Positions 33,318 to 43,030 of a stretch of DNA of 51,735 nt are shown piece by piece. Position 1 is the stretch's first letter, and the number at the start of each line of letters is the position of its first letter. This DNA comes from Streptomyces griseorubiginosus (GTDB lineage: Bacteria > Actinomycetota > Actinomycetes > Streptomycetales > Streptomycetaceae), in NCBI RefSeq assembly GCF_017614965.1, contig NZ_WVUG01000025.1, forward strand, positions 1 to 51,735, read 5' to 3'. The notes under the pieces were generated by a model. That model was given only the letters and a program-made list of their open reading frames with translations, did no database searches and was not told the origin of the DNA. The translations under genes were made by a program, and so were the position numbers.

Positions 33318-33958
33318 TGACCACCGAGCCCGCTCCCGCCCCGCTGCTGATCGCCTGCGCGCTCGGCATCGAACGCTTCGCCCTGCGCACGAGCGACCGG
33401 GGCGGGGCCGGCGGGCCGGTCACCGTGCTGCGCACCGGCATGGGGCCCGAGGCGGCCGAGGTCTCCACCACCAGGGTGCTGTCCCGGCCGGAATTCGCCG
33501 GGGCCGCCGTCCTGGCCACCGGCTTCTGCGCCGGCCTGGCCCCCGGCATGCACCCCGGCGACCTGGTCGTCGCCGAGGAGACCCGGCATCCGCGCGGGAC
33601 CGTCCCGTGCGTCGGCACCGAGCTGCTGGTCGAGGCACTGGTGCGCGCCGTGCCCGGCCGCACCGTCCACACCGGGCCGCTCACCGGCTCCGATCACGTC
33701 GTCCGCGGTCAGGAACGGTCGGACCTGCTCGCGACCGGCGCCATCGCGGTCGACATGGAATCGGCGGCGACGCTCCTGAGCGCCGTGCGCACCGGCGAGC
33801 GCCCGGTTGCGGCCGTAAGGGTGGTCGTGGACGCTCCTGAACATGAACTCGTCCGGATCGGCACGGTGCGCGGTGGAATATCAGCCTTCCGCGTCCTTCG
33901 TTCCGTACTTCCCGCTTTCTTCGAATGGCACCGTTCTTTGCTGCTCCCCCGGAGGTGA
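33317..33958 (+). CDS. hpnG: HpnG, adenosylhopane nucleosidase/phosphorylase
   Basis: The 213-aa purine-nucleosidase-superfamily protein has an N-terminal IACALGIERFAL. TGFCAGLAPGMHPGDLVVAEE replaces the usual GTAGGL region, and the conserved ribose/catalytic block AVDMESAA is present. In hopanoid clusters HpnG removes adenine from adenosylhopane to give ribosylhopane (or its phosphate). The gene sits between shc and hpnH and is translationally coupled to shc (TGATG), which supports the assignment. Its last codons, CGGAGGTGA, double as the Shine-Dalgarno for hpnH. Generic MTA/SAH nucleosidases are a less likely alternative. Confidence 0.9.
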   Translation: MTTEPAPAPLLIACALGIERFALRTSDRGGAGGPVTVLRTGMGPEAAEVSTTRVLSRPEFAGAAVLATGFCAGLAPGMHPGDLVVAEETRHPRGTVPCVGTELLVEALVRAVPGRTVHTGPLTGSDHVVRGQERSDLLATGAIAVDMESAATLLSAVRTGERPVAAVRVVVDAPEHELVRIGTVRGGISAFRVLRSVLPAFFEWHRSLLLPRR

Positions 33959-33963
33959 GCCAG

Positions 33964-34986
33964 ATGGCCATGCCGCTGCGCCAGTCCATCAAGGTCGCTA
34001 CATACTTGGCCGAACAGAAGCTCCGCAAGCGGGACAAGTTCCCGATCATCGTGGAGCTGGAACCTCTTTTCGCATGCAACCTGAAGTGCGAGGGCTGCGG
34101 CAAGATCCAGCACCCGGCGGGCGTGCTCAAGCAGCGCATGCCGGTCGCGCAGGCCGTGGGCGCGGTGCTGGAATCCGGTGCGCCGATGGTGTCCATCGCC
34201 GGCGGCGAGCCGCTGATGCACCCTCAGATCGATGAGATCGTCCGGCAGTTGGTGGCGAAGAAGAAGTACGTCTTCCTCTGCACCAACGCCATGCTGCTGC
34301 GCAAGAAGATGGACAAGTTCAAGCCCTCCCCGTACTTCGCCTTCACGGTGCACATCGACGGTCTGCGGGAGAGGCACGACGAGTCGGTGGCCAAGGAGGG
34401 CGTGTTCGACGAGGCCGTGGAGGCGATCAAGGAGGCCAAGCGGCGCGGCTTCCGGGTCACCACCAACTCGACCTTCTTCAACACCGACACCCCGCAGACC
34501 ATCATCGAGGTGCTCAACTTCCTCAACGACGACCTAGAGGTCGACGAGATGATGATCTCGCCCGCCTACGCCTACGAGAAGGCGCCCGACCAGGAGCACT
34601 TCCTCGGCGTGGAGCAGACCCGCGAGCTGTTCAAGAAGGCCTTCGCGGGCGGCAACCGCCGCAAGTGGCGGCTCAACCACTCGCCGCTCTTCCTCGACTT
34701 CCTGGAGGGCAAGGTCGACTTCCCGTGCACCGCCTGGGCGATCCCGAACTACTCGCTCTTCGGCTGGCAGCGCCCCTGCTACCTGATGAGTGACGGATAC
34801 GTGCCGACGTACCGCGACCTCATCGAGAAGACCGACTGGGACAAGTACGGCCGCGGCAAGGACCCGCGCTGCGCCAACTGCATGGCGCACTGCGGCTACG
34901 AGCCCACCGCCGTCCTCGCGACCATGGGGTCGCTGAAGGAGTCCCTGCGCGCGATGCGCGAGACGGTCGCGGGAAACCGGGAGTGA
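33964..34986 (+). CDS. hpnH: HpnH, radical SAM adenosyl-hopene transferase
   Basis: The 340-aa radical SAM enzyme has the cluster motif C38-x3-C42-x2-C45 (CNLKCEGC), the GGEPL motif in [11 protein letters not shown], and C-terminal Cys in [30 protein letters not shown] at the N-terminus is a strong HpnH signature. It adds a 5'-deoxyadenosyl radical to hopene to build the C35 adenosylhopane skeleton. ATG 33964 has GGAGG 8 nt upstream, overlapping the hpnG stop. Upstream frames to 33925 only shadow hpnG. The gene ends 4 nt before the ispG GTG. Confidence 0.97.
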   Translation: MAMPLRQSIKVATYLAEQKLRKRDKFPIIVELEPLFACNLKCEGCGKIQHPAGVLKQRMPVAQAVGAVLESGAPMVSIAGGEPLMHPQIDEIVRQLVAKKKYVFLCTNAMLLRKKMDKFKPSPYFAFTVHIDGLRERHDESVAKEGVFDEAVEAIKEAKRRGFRVTTNSTFFNTDTPQTIIEVLNFLNDDLEVDEMMISPAYAYEKAPDQEHFLGVEQTRELFKKAFAGGNRRKWRLNHSPLFLDFLEGKVDFPCTAWAIPNYSLFGWQRPCYLMSDGYVPTYRDLIEKTDWDKYGRGKDPRCANCMAHCGYEPTAVLATMGSLKESLRAMRETVAGNRE

Positions 34987-34990
34987 CGAC

Positions 34991-36148
34991 GTGAGCGCCA
35001 TCTCCCTGGGCGTCCCCGAGGTACCGGCCCGCCCGATCGCCGAGCGGCGCGTGTCGCGGCAGATCCATGTCGGGCCGGTGCCGGTCGGGGGCGGGGCCCC
35101 GGTGTCGGTGCAGTCGATGACGACGACCCGTACGTCCGACATCGGCGCCACCCTGCAGCAGATCGCGGAACTCACCGCGTCCGGCTGCCAGATCGTCCGC
35201 GTCGCCTGCCCCACGCAGGACGACGCGGACGCCCTCGCGACCATCGCCCGCAAGTCGCAGATCCCGGTGATCGCGGACATCCACTTCCAGCCGAAGTACG
35301 TCTTCGCGGCCATCGAGGCGGGCTGCGCGGCCGTGCGGGTGAACCCCGGCAACATCAAGAAGTTCGACGACCAGATCAAGGAGATCGCCCGGGCCGCCAA
35401 GGACCACGGCACGCCGATCCGGATCGGGGTCAACGCCGGGTCCCTCGACAAGCGGCTGCTGCAGAAGTACGGCAGGGCGACGCCCGAGGCGCTGGTCGAA
35501 TCGGCGCTGTGGGAGGCGTCGTTGTTCGAGGAGCACGACTTCCGGGACATCAAGATCTCGGTCAAGCACAACGACCCGGTCGTGATGATCGAGGCCTACC
35601 GGCAGCTCGCCGCCCAGTGCGAGTACCCGCTGCACCTGGGCGTGACCGAGGCGGGTCCCGCCTTCCAGGGCACGATCAAGTCGGCGGTCGCCTTCGGGGC
35701 GCTGCTCTCCCAGGGCATCGGCGACACCATCCGGGTCTCCCTGTCGGCCCCGCCCGCCGAGGAGGTCAAGGTCGGCATCCAGATCCTTCAGTCGCTGGGG
35801 CTCAGGCAGCGGCGGCTGGAGATCGTGTCCTGTCCGTCCTGCGGTCGGGCGCAGGTCGACGTGTACAAGCTCGCCGACGAGGTCACGGCGGGCCTGGAGG
35901 GCATGGAAGTCCCGTTGCGGGTCGCCGTGATGGGCTGTGTGGTCAACGGTCCCGGTGAGGCGCGGGAGGCGGACCTCGGGGTCGCCTCCGGCAACGGCAA
36001 GGGGCAGATCTTCGTCAAGGGCGAGGTCGTCAAGACCGTCCCCGAGTCGAAGATCGTGGAGACCCTCATCGACGAGGCGATGAAGATCGCCGAGCAGATG
36101 GAACAGGACGGCGTCGCGTCGGGGGAGCCGGCCGTCACCGTGAGTTGA
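34991..36148 (+). CDS. ispG: 4-hydroxy-3-methylbut-2-enyl-diphosphate synthase (IspG/GcpE)
   Basis: The 385-aa MEP-pathway enzyme has an N-terminal TIM barrel ([41 protein letters not shown]) and a C-terminal Fe-S domain with [10 protein letters not shown] and the later CVVNGPGEA, giving the CxxC-x(n)-C-x6-E ligand set. It converts MEcPP to HMBPP using reduced flavodoxin or ferredoxin. Its place between hpnH and dxs indicates a dedicated copy that boosts isoprenoid supply to hopanoids. Streptomyces usually have another ispG elsewhere, which cannot be checked here. GTG 34991 follows the hpnH stop by 4 nt. Confidence 0.96.
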   Translation: MSAISLGVPEVPARPIAERRVSRQIHVGPVPVGGGAPVSVQSMTTTRTSDIGATLQQIAELTASGCQIVRVACPTQDDADALATIARKSQIPVIADIHFQPKYVFAAIEAGCAAVRVNPGNIKKFDDQIKEIARAAKDHGTPIRIGVNAGSLDKRLLQKYGRATPEALVESALWEASLFEEHDFRDIKISVKHNDPVVMIEAYRQLAAQCEYPLHLGVTEAGPAFQGTIKSAVAFGALLSQGIGDTIRVSLSAPPAEEVKVGIQILQSLGLRQRRLEIVSCPSCGRAQVDVYKLADEVTAGLEGMEVPLRVAVMGCVVNGPGEAREADLGVASGNGKGQIFVKGEVVKTVPESKIVETLIDEAMKIAEQMEQDGVASGEPAVTVS

Positions 36149-36175
36149 ACAGCACGGACCGAAGGGGGCCCGACC

Positions 36176-38110
36176 GTGACGATTCTGGAGAACATCCGGG
36201 GACCACGAGACCTGAAGGCGCTGTCCGAGAGCGAACTACGCGAACTGTCCGAGGAGATCAGGGAGTTCCTGGTGCACGCGGTGGCCAGGACCGGCGGGCA
36301 CCTCGGGCCCAACCTGGGCGTGGTGGAACTGTCCATCGCGCTGCACCGGGTCTTCGAGTCGCCCGTCGACCGCATCGTGTGGGACACCGGCCACCAGAGC
36401 TACGTCCACAAGATCCTCACCGGGCGCAAGGACTTCTCCAAGCTGCGCGGCAAGGGCGGCCTGTCCGGCTACCCCTCGCGTGAGGAGTCCGAGCACGACA
36501 TCGTCGAGAACAGCCACGCCTCCACCGCGCTCGGCTGGGCCGACGGTCTCGCCAAGGCCCGCGAGGTGCAGGGCGAGAAGGGACATGTCGTCGCGGTCAT
36601 CGGCGACGGCGCGCTGACCGGCGGTATGGCCTGGGAGGCGCTGAACAACATCGCGGCAGCCAAGGACCGGCCGCTGATCATCGTCGTCAACGACAACGAG
36701 CGCTCCTACGCGCCCACCATCGGCGGCCTCGCCAACCACCTGGCCACCCTGCGCACCACGGACGGCTACGAGAAGGTGCTCGCCTGGGGCAAGGACGTGC
36801 TGCTGCGCACGCCCGTCGTCGGCAACACCATCTACGAGTCCCTGCACGGCGCGAAGAAGGGCTTCAAGGACGCCTTCGCCCCGCAGGGCATGTTCGAGGA
36901 CCTGGGCCTGAAGTACGTCGGCCCGATCGACGGACACGACATCGGCGCCGTGGAGTCCGCGCTCCGGCGGGCGAAACGCTTCCACGGGCCGGTCCTCGTC
37001 CACTGCCTCACGGAGAAGGGCCGCGGCTACGAGCCCGCACTCGCCCACGAGGAGGACCACTTCCACACCGTCGGCGTGATGGACCCGCTCACCTGCGAGC
37101 CGCTCACGCCGGCCGGCTCCCCGTCCTGGACCTCGGTGTTCGGCGAGGAGATCGTCAGGATCGGGGAGGAGCGGGAGGACGTCGTCGCGATCACCGCGGC
37201 GATGCTGCACCCGGTGGGGCTCGGCAAGTTCGCCGCCAGGTTCCCGGACCGGGTGTGGGACGTGGGCATCGCCGAGCAGCACGCGGCGGTGAGCGCGGCC
37301 GGCCTCGCGACCGGGGGCCTGCACCCCGTGGTCGCCGTCTACGCCACCTTCCTCAACCGCGCCTTCGACCAGCTGCTGATGGACGTGGCCCTGCACCGCT
37401 GCGGCGTGACGTTCGTCCTGGACCGGGCCGGCGTCACGGGTGTCGACGGGCCCTCCCACAACGGCATGTGGGACATGTCGATCCTCCAGGTCGTCCCCGG
37501 CCTCAGGATCGCCGCGCCGCGCGACGCCGACCAGCTGCGCGCCCAGCTGCGCGAGGCCGTCGCCGTCGACGACGCGCCGACCCTGGTCCGCTTCCCGAAG
37601 GAGTCGGTGGGACCCGAGATCCCGGCCGTCGACCGGATCGGCGGCCTCGACGTCCTGCACCGCGGCCCCGGCACCCCCGAGGTGCTGCTGGTCGCCGTCG
37701 GTGTGATGGCACCGGTGTGCCTGCAGGCCGCCGAGCTGCTCCAGGCGCGCGGGATCTCCTGCACGGTCGTCGACCCGCGCTGGGTCAAGCCCGTGGATCC
37801 GGCGCTCGTGCGCCTCGCCGCCGAGCACCGGCTGGTCGCCGTCGTCGAGGACAACAGCCGCTCCGCCGGAGTCGGATCGGCGGTCGCGCTCGCCCTCTCG
37901 GACGCCGAAGTCGACGTGCCCGTACGGCGGTTCGGCATCCCGGAGCAATTCCTCGCGCATGCCAAGCGCGGCGAGGTGCTGGCCGACATCGGTCTCACGC
38001 CGGTGGAGGTGGCCGGCCGGATCAGCGCGAGCCTCGCCGTCAAGGAGGCCGAGGACACCCTGGCCGTCGAGGAACAGGCGGACGGCACCGTCAAGGAGAG
38101 GGCTGAATGA
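36176..38110 (+). CDS. dxs: 1-deoxy-D-xylulose-5-phosphate synthase
   Basis: The 644-aa ThDP enzyme has [17 protein letters not shown] near res 65, the ThDP motif [16 protein letters not shown] (~res 143), a transketolase Pyr domain ([31 protein letters not shown]) and a C-terminal transketolase domain. It makes DXP from pyruvate and glyceraldehyde-3-phosphate, the first and flux-controlling MEP step. Like ispG next to it, this is probably a pathway-dedicated paralogue. GTG 36176 has GAAGGGGG at 7 nt. An acidic tail (~res 620-644) precedes the stop, which overlaps the aminotransferase ATG (ATGA). Confidence 0.97.
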   Translation: MTILENIRGPRDLKALSESELRELSEEIREFLVHAVARTGGHLGPNLGVVELSIALHRVFESPVDRIVWDTGHQSYVHKILTGRKDFSKLRGKGGLSGYPSREESEHDIVENSHASTALGWADGLAKAREVQGEKGHVVAVIGDGALTGGMAWEALNNIAAAKDRPLIIVVNDNERSYAPTIGGLANHLATLRTTDGYEKVLAWGKDVLLRTPVVGNTIYESLHGAKKGFKDAFAPQGMFEDLGLKYVGPIDGHDIGAVESALRRAKRFHGPVLVHCLTEKGRGYEPALAHEEDHFHTVGVMDPLTCEPLTPAGSPSWTSVFGEEIVRIGEEREDVVAITAAMLHPVGLGKFAARFPDRVWDVGIAEQHAAVSAAGLATGGLHPVVAVYATFLNRAFDQLLMDVALHRCGVTFVLDRAGVTGVDGPSHNGMWDMSILQVVPGLRIAAPRDADQLRAQLREAVAVDDAPTLVRFPKESVGPEIPAVDRIGGLDVLHRGPGTPEVLLVAVGVMAPVCLQAAELLQARGISCTVVDPRWVKPVDPALVRLAAEHRLVAVVEDNSRSAGVGSAVALALSDAEVDVPVRRFGIPEQFLAHAKRGEVLADIGLTPVEVAGRISASLAVKEAEDTLAVEEQADGTVKERAE

Positions 38111-39492
38111 CCAAGGAGTTCGACCTCGGCGCACTCTTGGCCGAGCGCGGAGCCGAGCGCTACGAGCTGCACGGGAAGTACCTGAACCACCAACTCCCGC
38201 GCATGCTGCACACGATCGGCTTCGACAAGGTCTACGAGCGGGCCGAGGGCGCCCACTTCTGGGACGCGGACGGCAACGACTACCTGGACATGCTCGCCGG
38301 GTTCGGGGTGATGGGCGTCGGCCGCCACCACCCCGTCGTCCGCAAGGCGCTGCACGACGTCCTCGACGCCTCTCTCGCCGACCTCACCCGCTTCGACTGC
38401 CAGCCGCTGCCGGGCCTGCTCGCGGAGAAGCTGCTGACGTACAGCCCGCACCTGGACCGGGTGTTCTTCGGCAACAGCGGCACGGAGGCGGTGGAGACCG
38501 CGCTGAAGTTCGCCCGGTTCGCCACCGGCAGGCCGCGCGTCCTGTACTGCGACCACGCCTTCCACGGGCTGACCACCGGTTCGCTGTCGGTCAACGGCGA
38601 GGACGGCTTCCGCGACGGCTTCGCCCCGCTGCTGCCCGACACGGCCGTTCCGCTCGGTGATCTGGACGCGCTGGAACGGGAGTTGAAGAAGGGCGACGTA
38701 GCCGCCCTGATCGTCGAGCCGATCCAGGGCAAGGGCGTGCACGAGAGTCCGCCCGGCTATCTGCGCGCCGCCCAGGAACTCCTGCGCCGGCACAAGGCGC
38801 TGCTCATCGCCGACGAGGTCCAGACGGGCCTCGGCCGCACCGGCGACTTCTACGCCTACCAGCACGAGGAAGGCGTCGAACCGGACCTGGTCTGCGTCGC
38901 CAAGGCCCTGTCCGGCGGGTACGTCCCCGTCGGCGCCACCCTCGGCAAGGACTGGATCTTCAAGAAGGTCTACTCGTCCATGGACCGGGTGCTGGTCCAC
39001 TCCGCCAGCTTCGGTTCCAACGCCCAGGCCATGGCGGCCGGCCTCGCCGTGCTGTCGGTCATGGAGGACGAGCAGATCGTCGCGAACGCCCGCCGTACGG
39101 GTGACCTCCTGAAGTCCCGGCTGGCGGCGCTGATCGACAAGTACGAGCTGCTCGCCGACGTACGCGGCCGGGGCCTGATGATCGGCATCGAGTTCGGCAG
39201 GCCCAAGTCGCTCAAGCTGCGCAGCCGTTGGACCATACTGCAGGCAGCCCGCAAGGGACTGTTCGCGCAGATGGTCGTCGTACCGCTGCTGCAGCGGCAC
39301 CGGATCCTCACCCAGGTCTCCGGCGACCACCTGGAGGTGATCAAGCTGATCCCGCCCCTTGTCATCGGCGAGCCGGAGGTCGACCGGTTCGTGGACGCCT
39401 TCACGGCCGTCATGGACGACGCGCACAGCGGCGGCGGGCTGATGTGGGACTTCAGCAAGACGCTGGTGAAGCAGGCCGTGGCCCATCGCTGA
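38107..39492 (+). CDS. hpnO: Class III PLP aminotransferase, HpnO-like
   Basis: A 461-aa acetylornithine/ornithine aminotransferase-family protein. [17 protein letters not shown] binds the PLP phosphate, [14 protein letters not shown] contains the Asp pairing with the pyridine N, and K266 in [12 protein letters not shown] is the Schiff-base Lys. The long N-terminus ([20 protein letters not shown]) and an insert around [18 protein letters not shown] separate it from the biosynthetic amino-acid enzymes. At the end of a hopanoid operon it fits HpnO, which aminates ribosylhopane to aminobacteriohopanetriol, the C35 hopanoid reported from S. coelicolor. ATG 38107 overlaps the dxs stop. A terminator hairpin follows immediately. 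Confidence 0.9.
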   Translation: MTKEFDLGALLAERGAERYELHGKYLNHQLPRMLHTIGFDKVYERAEGAHFWDADGNDYLDMLAGFGVMGVGRHHPVVRKALHDVLDASLADLTRFDCQPLPGLLAEKLLTYSPHLDRVFFGNSGTEAVETALKFARFATGRPRVLYCDHAFHGLTTGSLSVNGEDGFRDGFAPLLPDTAVPLGDLDALERELKKGDVAALIVEPIQGKGVHESPPGYLRAAQELLRRHKALLIADEVQTGLGRTGDFYAYQHEEGVEPDLVCVAKALSGGYVPVGATLGKDWIFKKVYSSMDRVLVHSASFGSNAQAMAAGLAVLSVMEDEQIVANARRTGDLLKSRLAALIDKYELLADVRGRGLMIGIEFGRPKSLKLRSRWTILQAARKGLFAQMVVVPLLQRHRILTQVSGDHLEVIKLIPPLVIGEPEVDRFVDAFTAVMDDAHSGGGLMWDFSKTLVKQAVAHR

Positions 39493-39497
39493 CACGC

Positions 39498-39535
39498 CGG
39501 GCGGCCGGGGTTGTTCCACGGCCCCCGGCCGCCCG
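39498..39535 (+). terminator. Hopanoid operon terminator
   Basis: CGGGCGGCCGGGG (39498-39510) pairs perfectly over 13 bp with CCCCGGCCGCCCG (39523-39535), loop 12 nt. It starts 5 nt after the hpnO TGA and is followed by AATAAT. Confidence 0.85.
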
Positions 39536-39579
39536 AATAATCGATCGCGCGAGCGATCACCGTGCGACACAATCGCCGG

Positions 39580-42500
39580 ATGCCGACCACCGCGGAGCAG
39601 TTGCTCTCCGCACTCGAAGGACTCTCTTTCCCGGCCCGTCTCGCCCTCACCGCCAAGACCGCGCGCCGGCTCGTGGCGCAGGGGGAACTCGCTCCGCTCC
39701 TCACCGAACTCGAAGCCCACGGCCCCGACGGGCGCCGCCTCGCCGCGCTGGCCGCCCTCGTCGGCCGGGACGCCGGCTTCCTCGCCGCCCGGCTCGCCGA
39801 CCCGGATCCGGTCGTCGCCGGGTACGCCCAGCGCGCCGCCCGCACCCTGCCCGTGCCCGACGCGGCCGTGGAGGCGGCGTACGACGACGCACCGGCCGCC
39901 CTGCGGGGCCGGCTGGCCCGTCTGCTCGCCTCCGGTGGCCGCGGCGCGCTCGCCGAGCGGCTGGTGACTCGGCTCGGCGAGGAGTGGGGCGAGACCGAGG
40001 CCGCGCGTCTGCTGCCCGCCTGCTCCACGCCCTTCGTCGCACAGGAGCTGCCCCGGCTCGCGCACGCCGTGGACAACTGGCCCCGGCTCGCCCGGCGCCA
40101 CCCCGGCCCGGTGCTGGCCCACGCCGAACGCGCCCTGGCCGACCGGACCGACCACCGGGCCCGGGAGGAGTGGTGGCGGCTGAACGCCACGACGGTCGCG
40201 GCACTCGCCCCGCGGCTGCCCGAGGGGGTCCTGGCCCTGCTGGAACGGCACGGCCCGGCCGCCCTGCCGCCCGGCCTGTTCGGCGGCCTCGGCGCGCTCG
40301 TCGACGCCGACGCCGAGCGGGTCGTGCGCTGGATCATCTCCCCGCGCCGGAACCCACCGCGCCACGAGCCCGTGCCGCCGCCCGGCGTGCTGCGCCGGCT
40401 GGTGCGCGCCGAGCCGCCGTCCCTGCCGCTGCTGGGCCGCCACTGGATACAGCGGCGCGACCACCTCGCCGGGCTGCTGAAGGCCATGGCGCCGGGCAGA
40501 CGGACGGCCTTCCTCGACGCGGTCACCGCGGAGGGCACGAACTGGGACCCTGCCCTGTCCGTGCTCGGCCTGCTGCCACGCGAGCGCCGCTGGGCCGAAG
40601 TGCGCAGGGAGGCCGCCGAGTTCGGCGAGCGGGTCGACGCCTGGGACGACCTGGACACGCTCGCCCACGGCCCGTACGACGAGGCACGCGCCTTCCTGAT
40701 CGCCGCGATCCGGCGGCCCGACGCCGACGACCGAGCCGCCGCCTGGCCGCTGTTCGTGGCCTGCGCGGGCCGGGACGGCGGCCGGGAGGCGATCACCGAG
40801 GTGCTGGACGCGGCGAACCGGCTCCGCAACGACCAGGACCTCGTGCGCTCGGCCGCGCTGGAGGCGCTCGCCGAGACGCATCCGCGGCTGTTCACCTCCG
40901 CGGACGCCGAGCCTCTCGACCGTGTCGCCCTCGACGCCCTGCAGGCCCGGGACTGTTCGGCCGACACCCTGAAGGCATTGCGCACCCTCGCCGAGCGCGT
41001 CCTCGTCGAGCATGCCAGGGACGACGAAACGGCCCTGAGTACCTGGGCGTTGAGCACGCTGGAACGGATCGCGGGCCGGGTCGGCGTACCCGACTTCGGG
41101 CCGCTGCACCGCGTCCTGCGGCGCGGCCAGGAGCACGAGGTGTTCGAGGCGCTGCGCCCCTGGCTGGAGGCGGCGGCGGACCGGTCCGACTTCCGGCTGC
41201 TGCTCGGCCTGGCCGCCGCGTTCGGCCCGCGGGCCCGGCGGATGCCCTTGCTGCAGGACATGCTCGCCCTGGCGCTGGAGCGCGGCGACGACCTGACATT
41301 CGAGGCGGCCGCGACGCTGTGGCTGGCCGCACCGGCCACCCGCGGGGAACGGGCGGCGCGGATCGTCGGACAGGAGCCGTCGGCGGTCGTTCTCGCGCCG
41401 GTACGGCGGGTACTGTCCCGCGAGCGCACGGACCTGCTGGACGCGCTGCTGGCCGACACCCCGCCGTACGGGCGCTTCCTGGTCGCCGGGGCCGCGCGCC
41501 CGCTGCCGGACCTCGGCGCCGCCGACCGCTGGCTGCCCCGCCAGCAGCGGGCCGCGGCACGGCTCGCCGAGCAGATCACCGAGGACGGCTCCCGGCCCCT
41601 GGACGACCGGGCCGCCGCGCTCCGCGCCGCCGCCCCGGTGCCGGAGCTGGGCCTGGCCCTCGCCATGCGGCACAAGGACGACGAGGAGGTGGTCGTCGCC
41701 GAGGCGGCGCTCGCCGCGCTGCCCTGGACCGACCGCCCGCAGGACGTGCTTCCGGTGCTCCTGGAAGAAGCGGCCGGTGACCGGGCCCGGGTCGCGGTGT
41801 ACGCGGCGAGCCGCGCCGCCCGCTTCACCGCCCCCTCCGAGCTCGCCGCAGCCCTCAGCCCGTTGCTGACGGGGGAGCGGCCCGCGAAGGTGACCTCCCG
41901 CAAGGAGGCCGTGCGCCTCGCGGCCCGGTTCCTGCCGCCGCGGCAGGCGGTGGCGCTGCTCGCGCGAGGCTTCGCCCCCGACACGCACCCCGACGTCCGG
42001 ACCGCCGTGATCCGCGCGCTTCCGCCTCTGCTGGGTGTGCCGGAGGCCTGGCACCTGCTGGACGCGGCCGCCCGCGACGACACCCCCGGCGTCCTCAGGG
42101 CCGTCGTCGAGGTGGGGCCCTGGGAACTGGCAGAGGCGCAGCGTGGCCGGTACGCGGCGGTGGTGGACGCGGTCTACGACGCCGGTCTGGCCTCGCACGA
42201 GGACTTCTCCGGCTGGGCTTTCCTGCGCGGGCTGGCCCCCTGGACCCGGTACGCGCCCGGGCTGGCCGACCGGATCGCCGGCACGGTGTGCGACCTGGAC
42301 GACCGGGAGCACTGGAGCCATGCGGCATCGGTGCTGCGCGACCTCGTCTTCGCCGACCTGCCCCACCCGGTGGGCGGCGCCGCTCCCGGCAGTGCCTTCC
42401 ACGGCGCGGTGACCCGGCTGCTGACCGCGATGCGGACGCCCGAGGGCGGCTGCGAGGCGCTGGAGGACCGGGATCTGCCGGCGCTGCAGCGACTGAGGGC

Positions 42501-42966
42501 CCTGGTGTCGCCCTCCTACAACGCCGTCGAACGGCTCGAGGTGCTGGAGGCGATCGCCGCGCTGCTCGCGCCGGAACCGCTGCTGGCCCCCGAACGGGCA
42601 GGTCTGCTGCGCCGGTTGGTGGACCGCACCGAGGAGGCGGACCAGTTGCTCGGACGGCTGCTGGACCTGGCTCAGGCGCTGGAGGGCACCGGAACGGCGG
42701 TCGCGCTCGAGGTGTCGGGCCGGCTGGAGACTGGCTGGGCGCACCGGGCCCGGCCCGAGCGTGCCGCTGCCGTGCTGGCGGCGGCCCAGCGGCTGGCCCG
42801 CGACGGCGGCACGGTGCCCGGTCTGCTCGCGGCGCAGCTGGTGTACGGAACGGCCGGCGCCCTCGGCTGGCCCGAGGAGTGGCGGTCGCTGCTGCGGCTG
42901 CTGCGCGGGCACCCGGACCCCGACGTACGGTACAAGGCGTACGAGACGAGGACGGCCCCGGAATGA
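39580..42966 (+). CDS. Very large helical-repeat (HEAT-like) protein of unknown function
   Basis: The 1128-aa protein is nearly all alpha-helical, extremely rich in Ala, Arg, Leu and Glu. It has recurrent ~35-40-residue helical-pair units, for example LAALAALVGRDAGFLAARLAD, VAVYAASRAARFTAPSELAA and DVRTAVIRALPPLLGVPEAW. This is the look of HEAT or Armadillo-type solenoids, which act as protein-binding scaffolds. No catalytic motif, signal peptide or membrane helix is evident. ATG 39580 is preferred over GTG 39562. Neither has a good Shine-Dalgarno, and a 6-bp dyad (GATCGC-N4-GCGATC, 39543-39558) lies just upstream. It stands between the hpn terminator and the XRE-cupin operators, and a functional link to either is unproven. 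Confidence 0.75.
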   Translation: MPTTAEQLLSALEGLSFPARLALTAKTARRLVAQGELAPLLTELEAHGPDGRRLAALAALVGRDAGFLAARLADPDPVVAGYAQRAARTLPVPDAAVEAAYDDAPAALRGRLARLLASGGRGALAERLVTRLGEEWGETEAARLLPACSTPFVAQELPRLAHAVDNWPRLARRHPGPVLAHAERALADRTDHRAREEWWRLNATTVAALAPRLPEGVLALLERHGPAALPPGLFGGLGALVDADAERVVRWIISPRRNPPRHEPVPPPGVLRRLVRAEPPSLPLLGRHWIQRRDHLAGLLKAMAPGRRTAFLDAVTAEGTNWDPALSVLGLLPRERRWAEVRREAAEFGERVDAWDDLDTLAHGPYDEARAFLIAAIRRPDADDRAAAWPLFVACAGRDGGREAITEVLDAANRLRNDQDLVRSAALEALAETHPRLFTSADAEPLDRVALDALQARDCSADTLKALRTLAERVLVEHARDDETALSTWALSTLERIAGRVGVPDFGPLHRVLRRGQEHEVFEALRPWLEAAADRSDFRLLLGLAAAFGPRARRMPLLQDMLALALERGDDLTFEAAATLWLAAPATRGERAARIVGQEPSAVVLAPVRRVLSRERTDLLDALLADTPPYGRFLVAGAARPLPDLGAADRWLPRQQRAAARLAEQITEDGSRPLDDRAAALRAAAPVPELGLALAMRHKDDEEVVVAEAALAALPWTDRPQDVLPVLLEEAAGDRARVAVYAASRAARFTAPSELAAALSPLLTGERPAKVTSRKEAVRLAARFLPPRQAVALLARGFAPDTHPDVRTAVIRALPPLLGVPEAWHLLDAAARDDTPGVLRAVVEVGPWELAEAQRGRYAAVVDAVYDAGLASHEDFSGWAFLRGLAPWTRYAPGLADRIAGTVCDLDDREHWSHAASVLRDLVFADLPHPVGGAAPGSAFHGAVTRLLTAMRTPEGGCEALEDRDLPALQRLRALVSPSYNAVERLEVLEAIAALLAPEPLLAPERAGLLRRLVDRTEEADQLLGRLLDLAQALEGTGTAVALEVSGRLETGWAHRARPERAAAVLAAAQRLARDGGTVPGLLAAQLVYGTAGALGWPEEWRSLLRLLRGHPDPDVRYKAYETRTAPE

Positions 42967-42983
42967 CGCCCTGAGCCGCCTTT

Positions 42984-43018
42984 TTGCCTCTGAGGCAAGA
43001 AATTTGCCACACAGGCAA
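42984..43018. promoter_or_regulatory. Tandem TTGCC-N5-GGCAA operators of the XRE-cupin regulator
   Basis: TTGCC-TCTGA-GGCAA (42984-42998) and TTGCC-ACACA-GGCAA (43004-43018) are two identical-arm dyads with centres 20 bp apart, about two helical turns. The second ends 12 nt before the ATG at 43031. The first is a fully symmetric 7-bp-arm palindrome (TTGCCTC-T-GAGGCAA). They are well placed to be autoregulatory sites overlapping the promoter. Confidence 0.75.
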
Positions 43019-43030
43019 GAGTGCGGCTGA

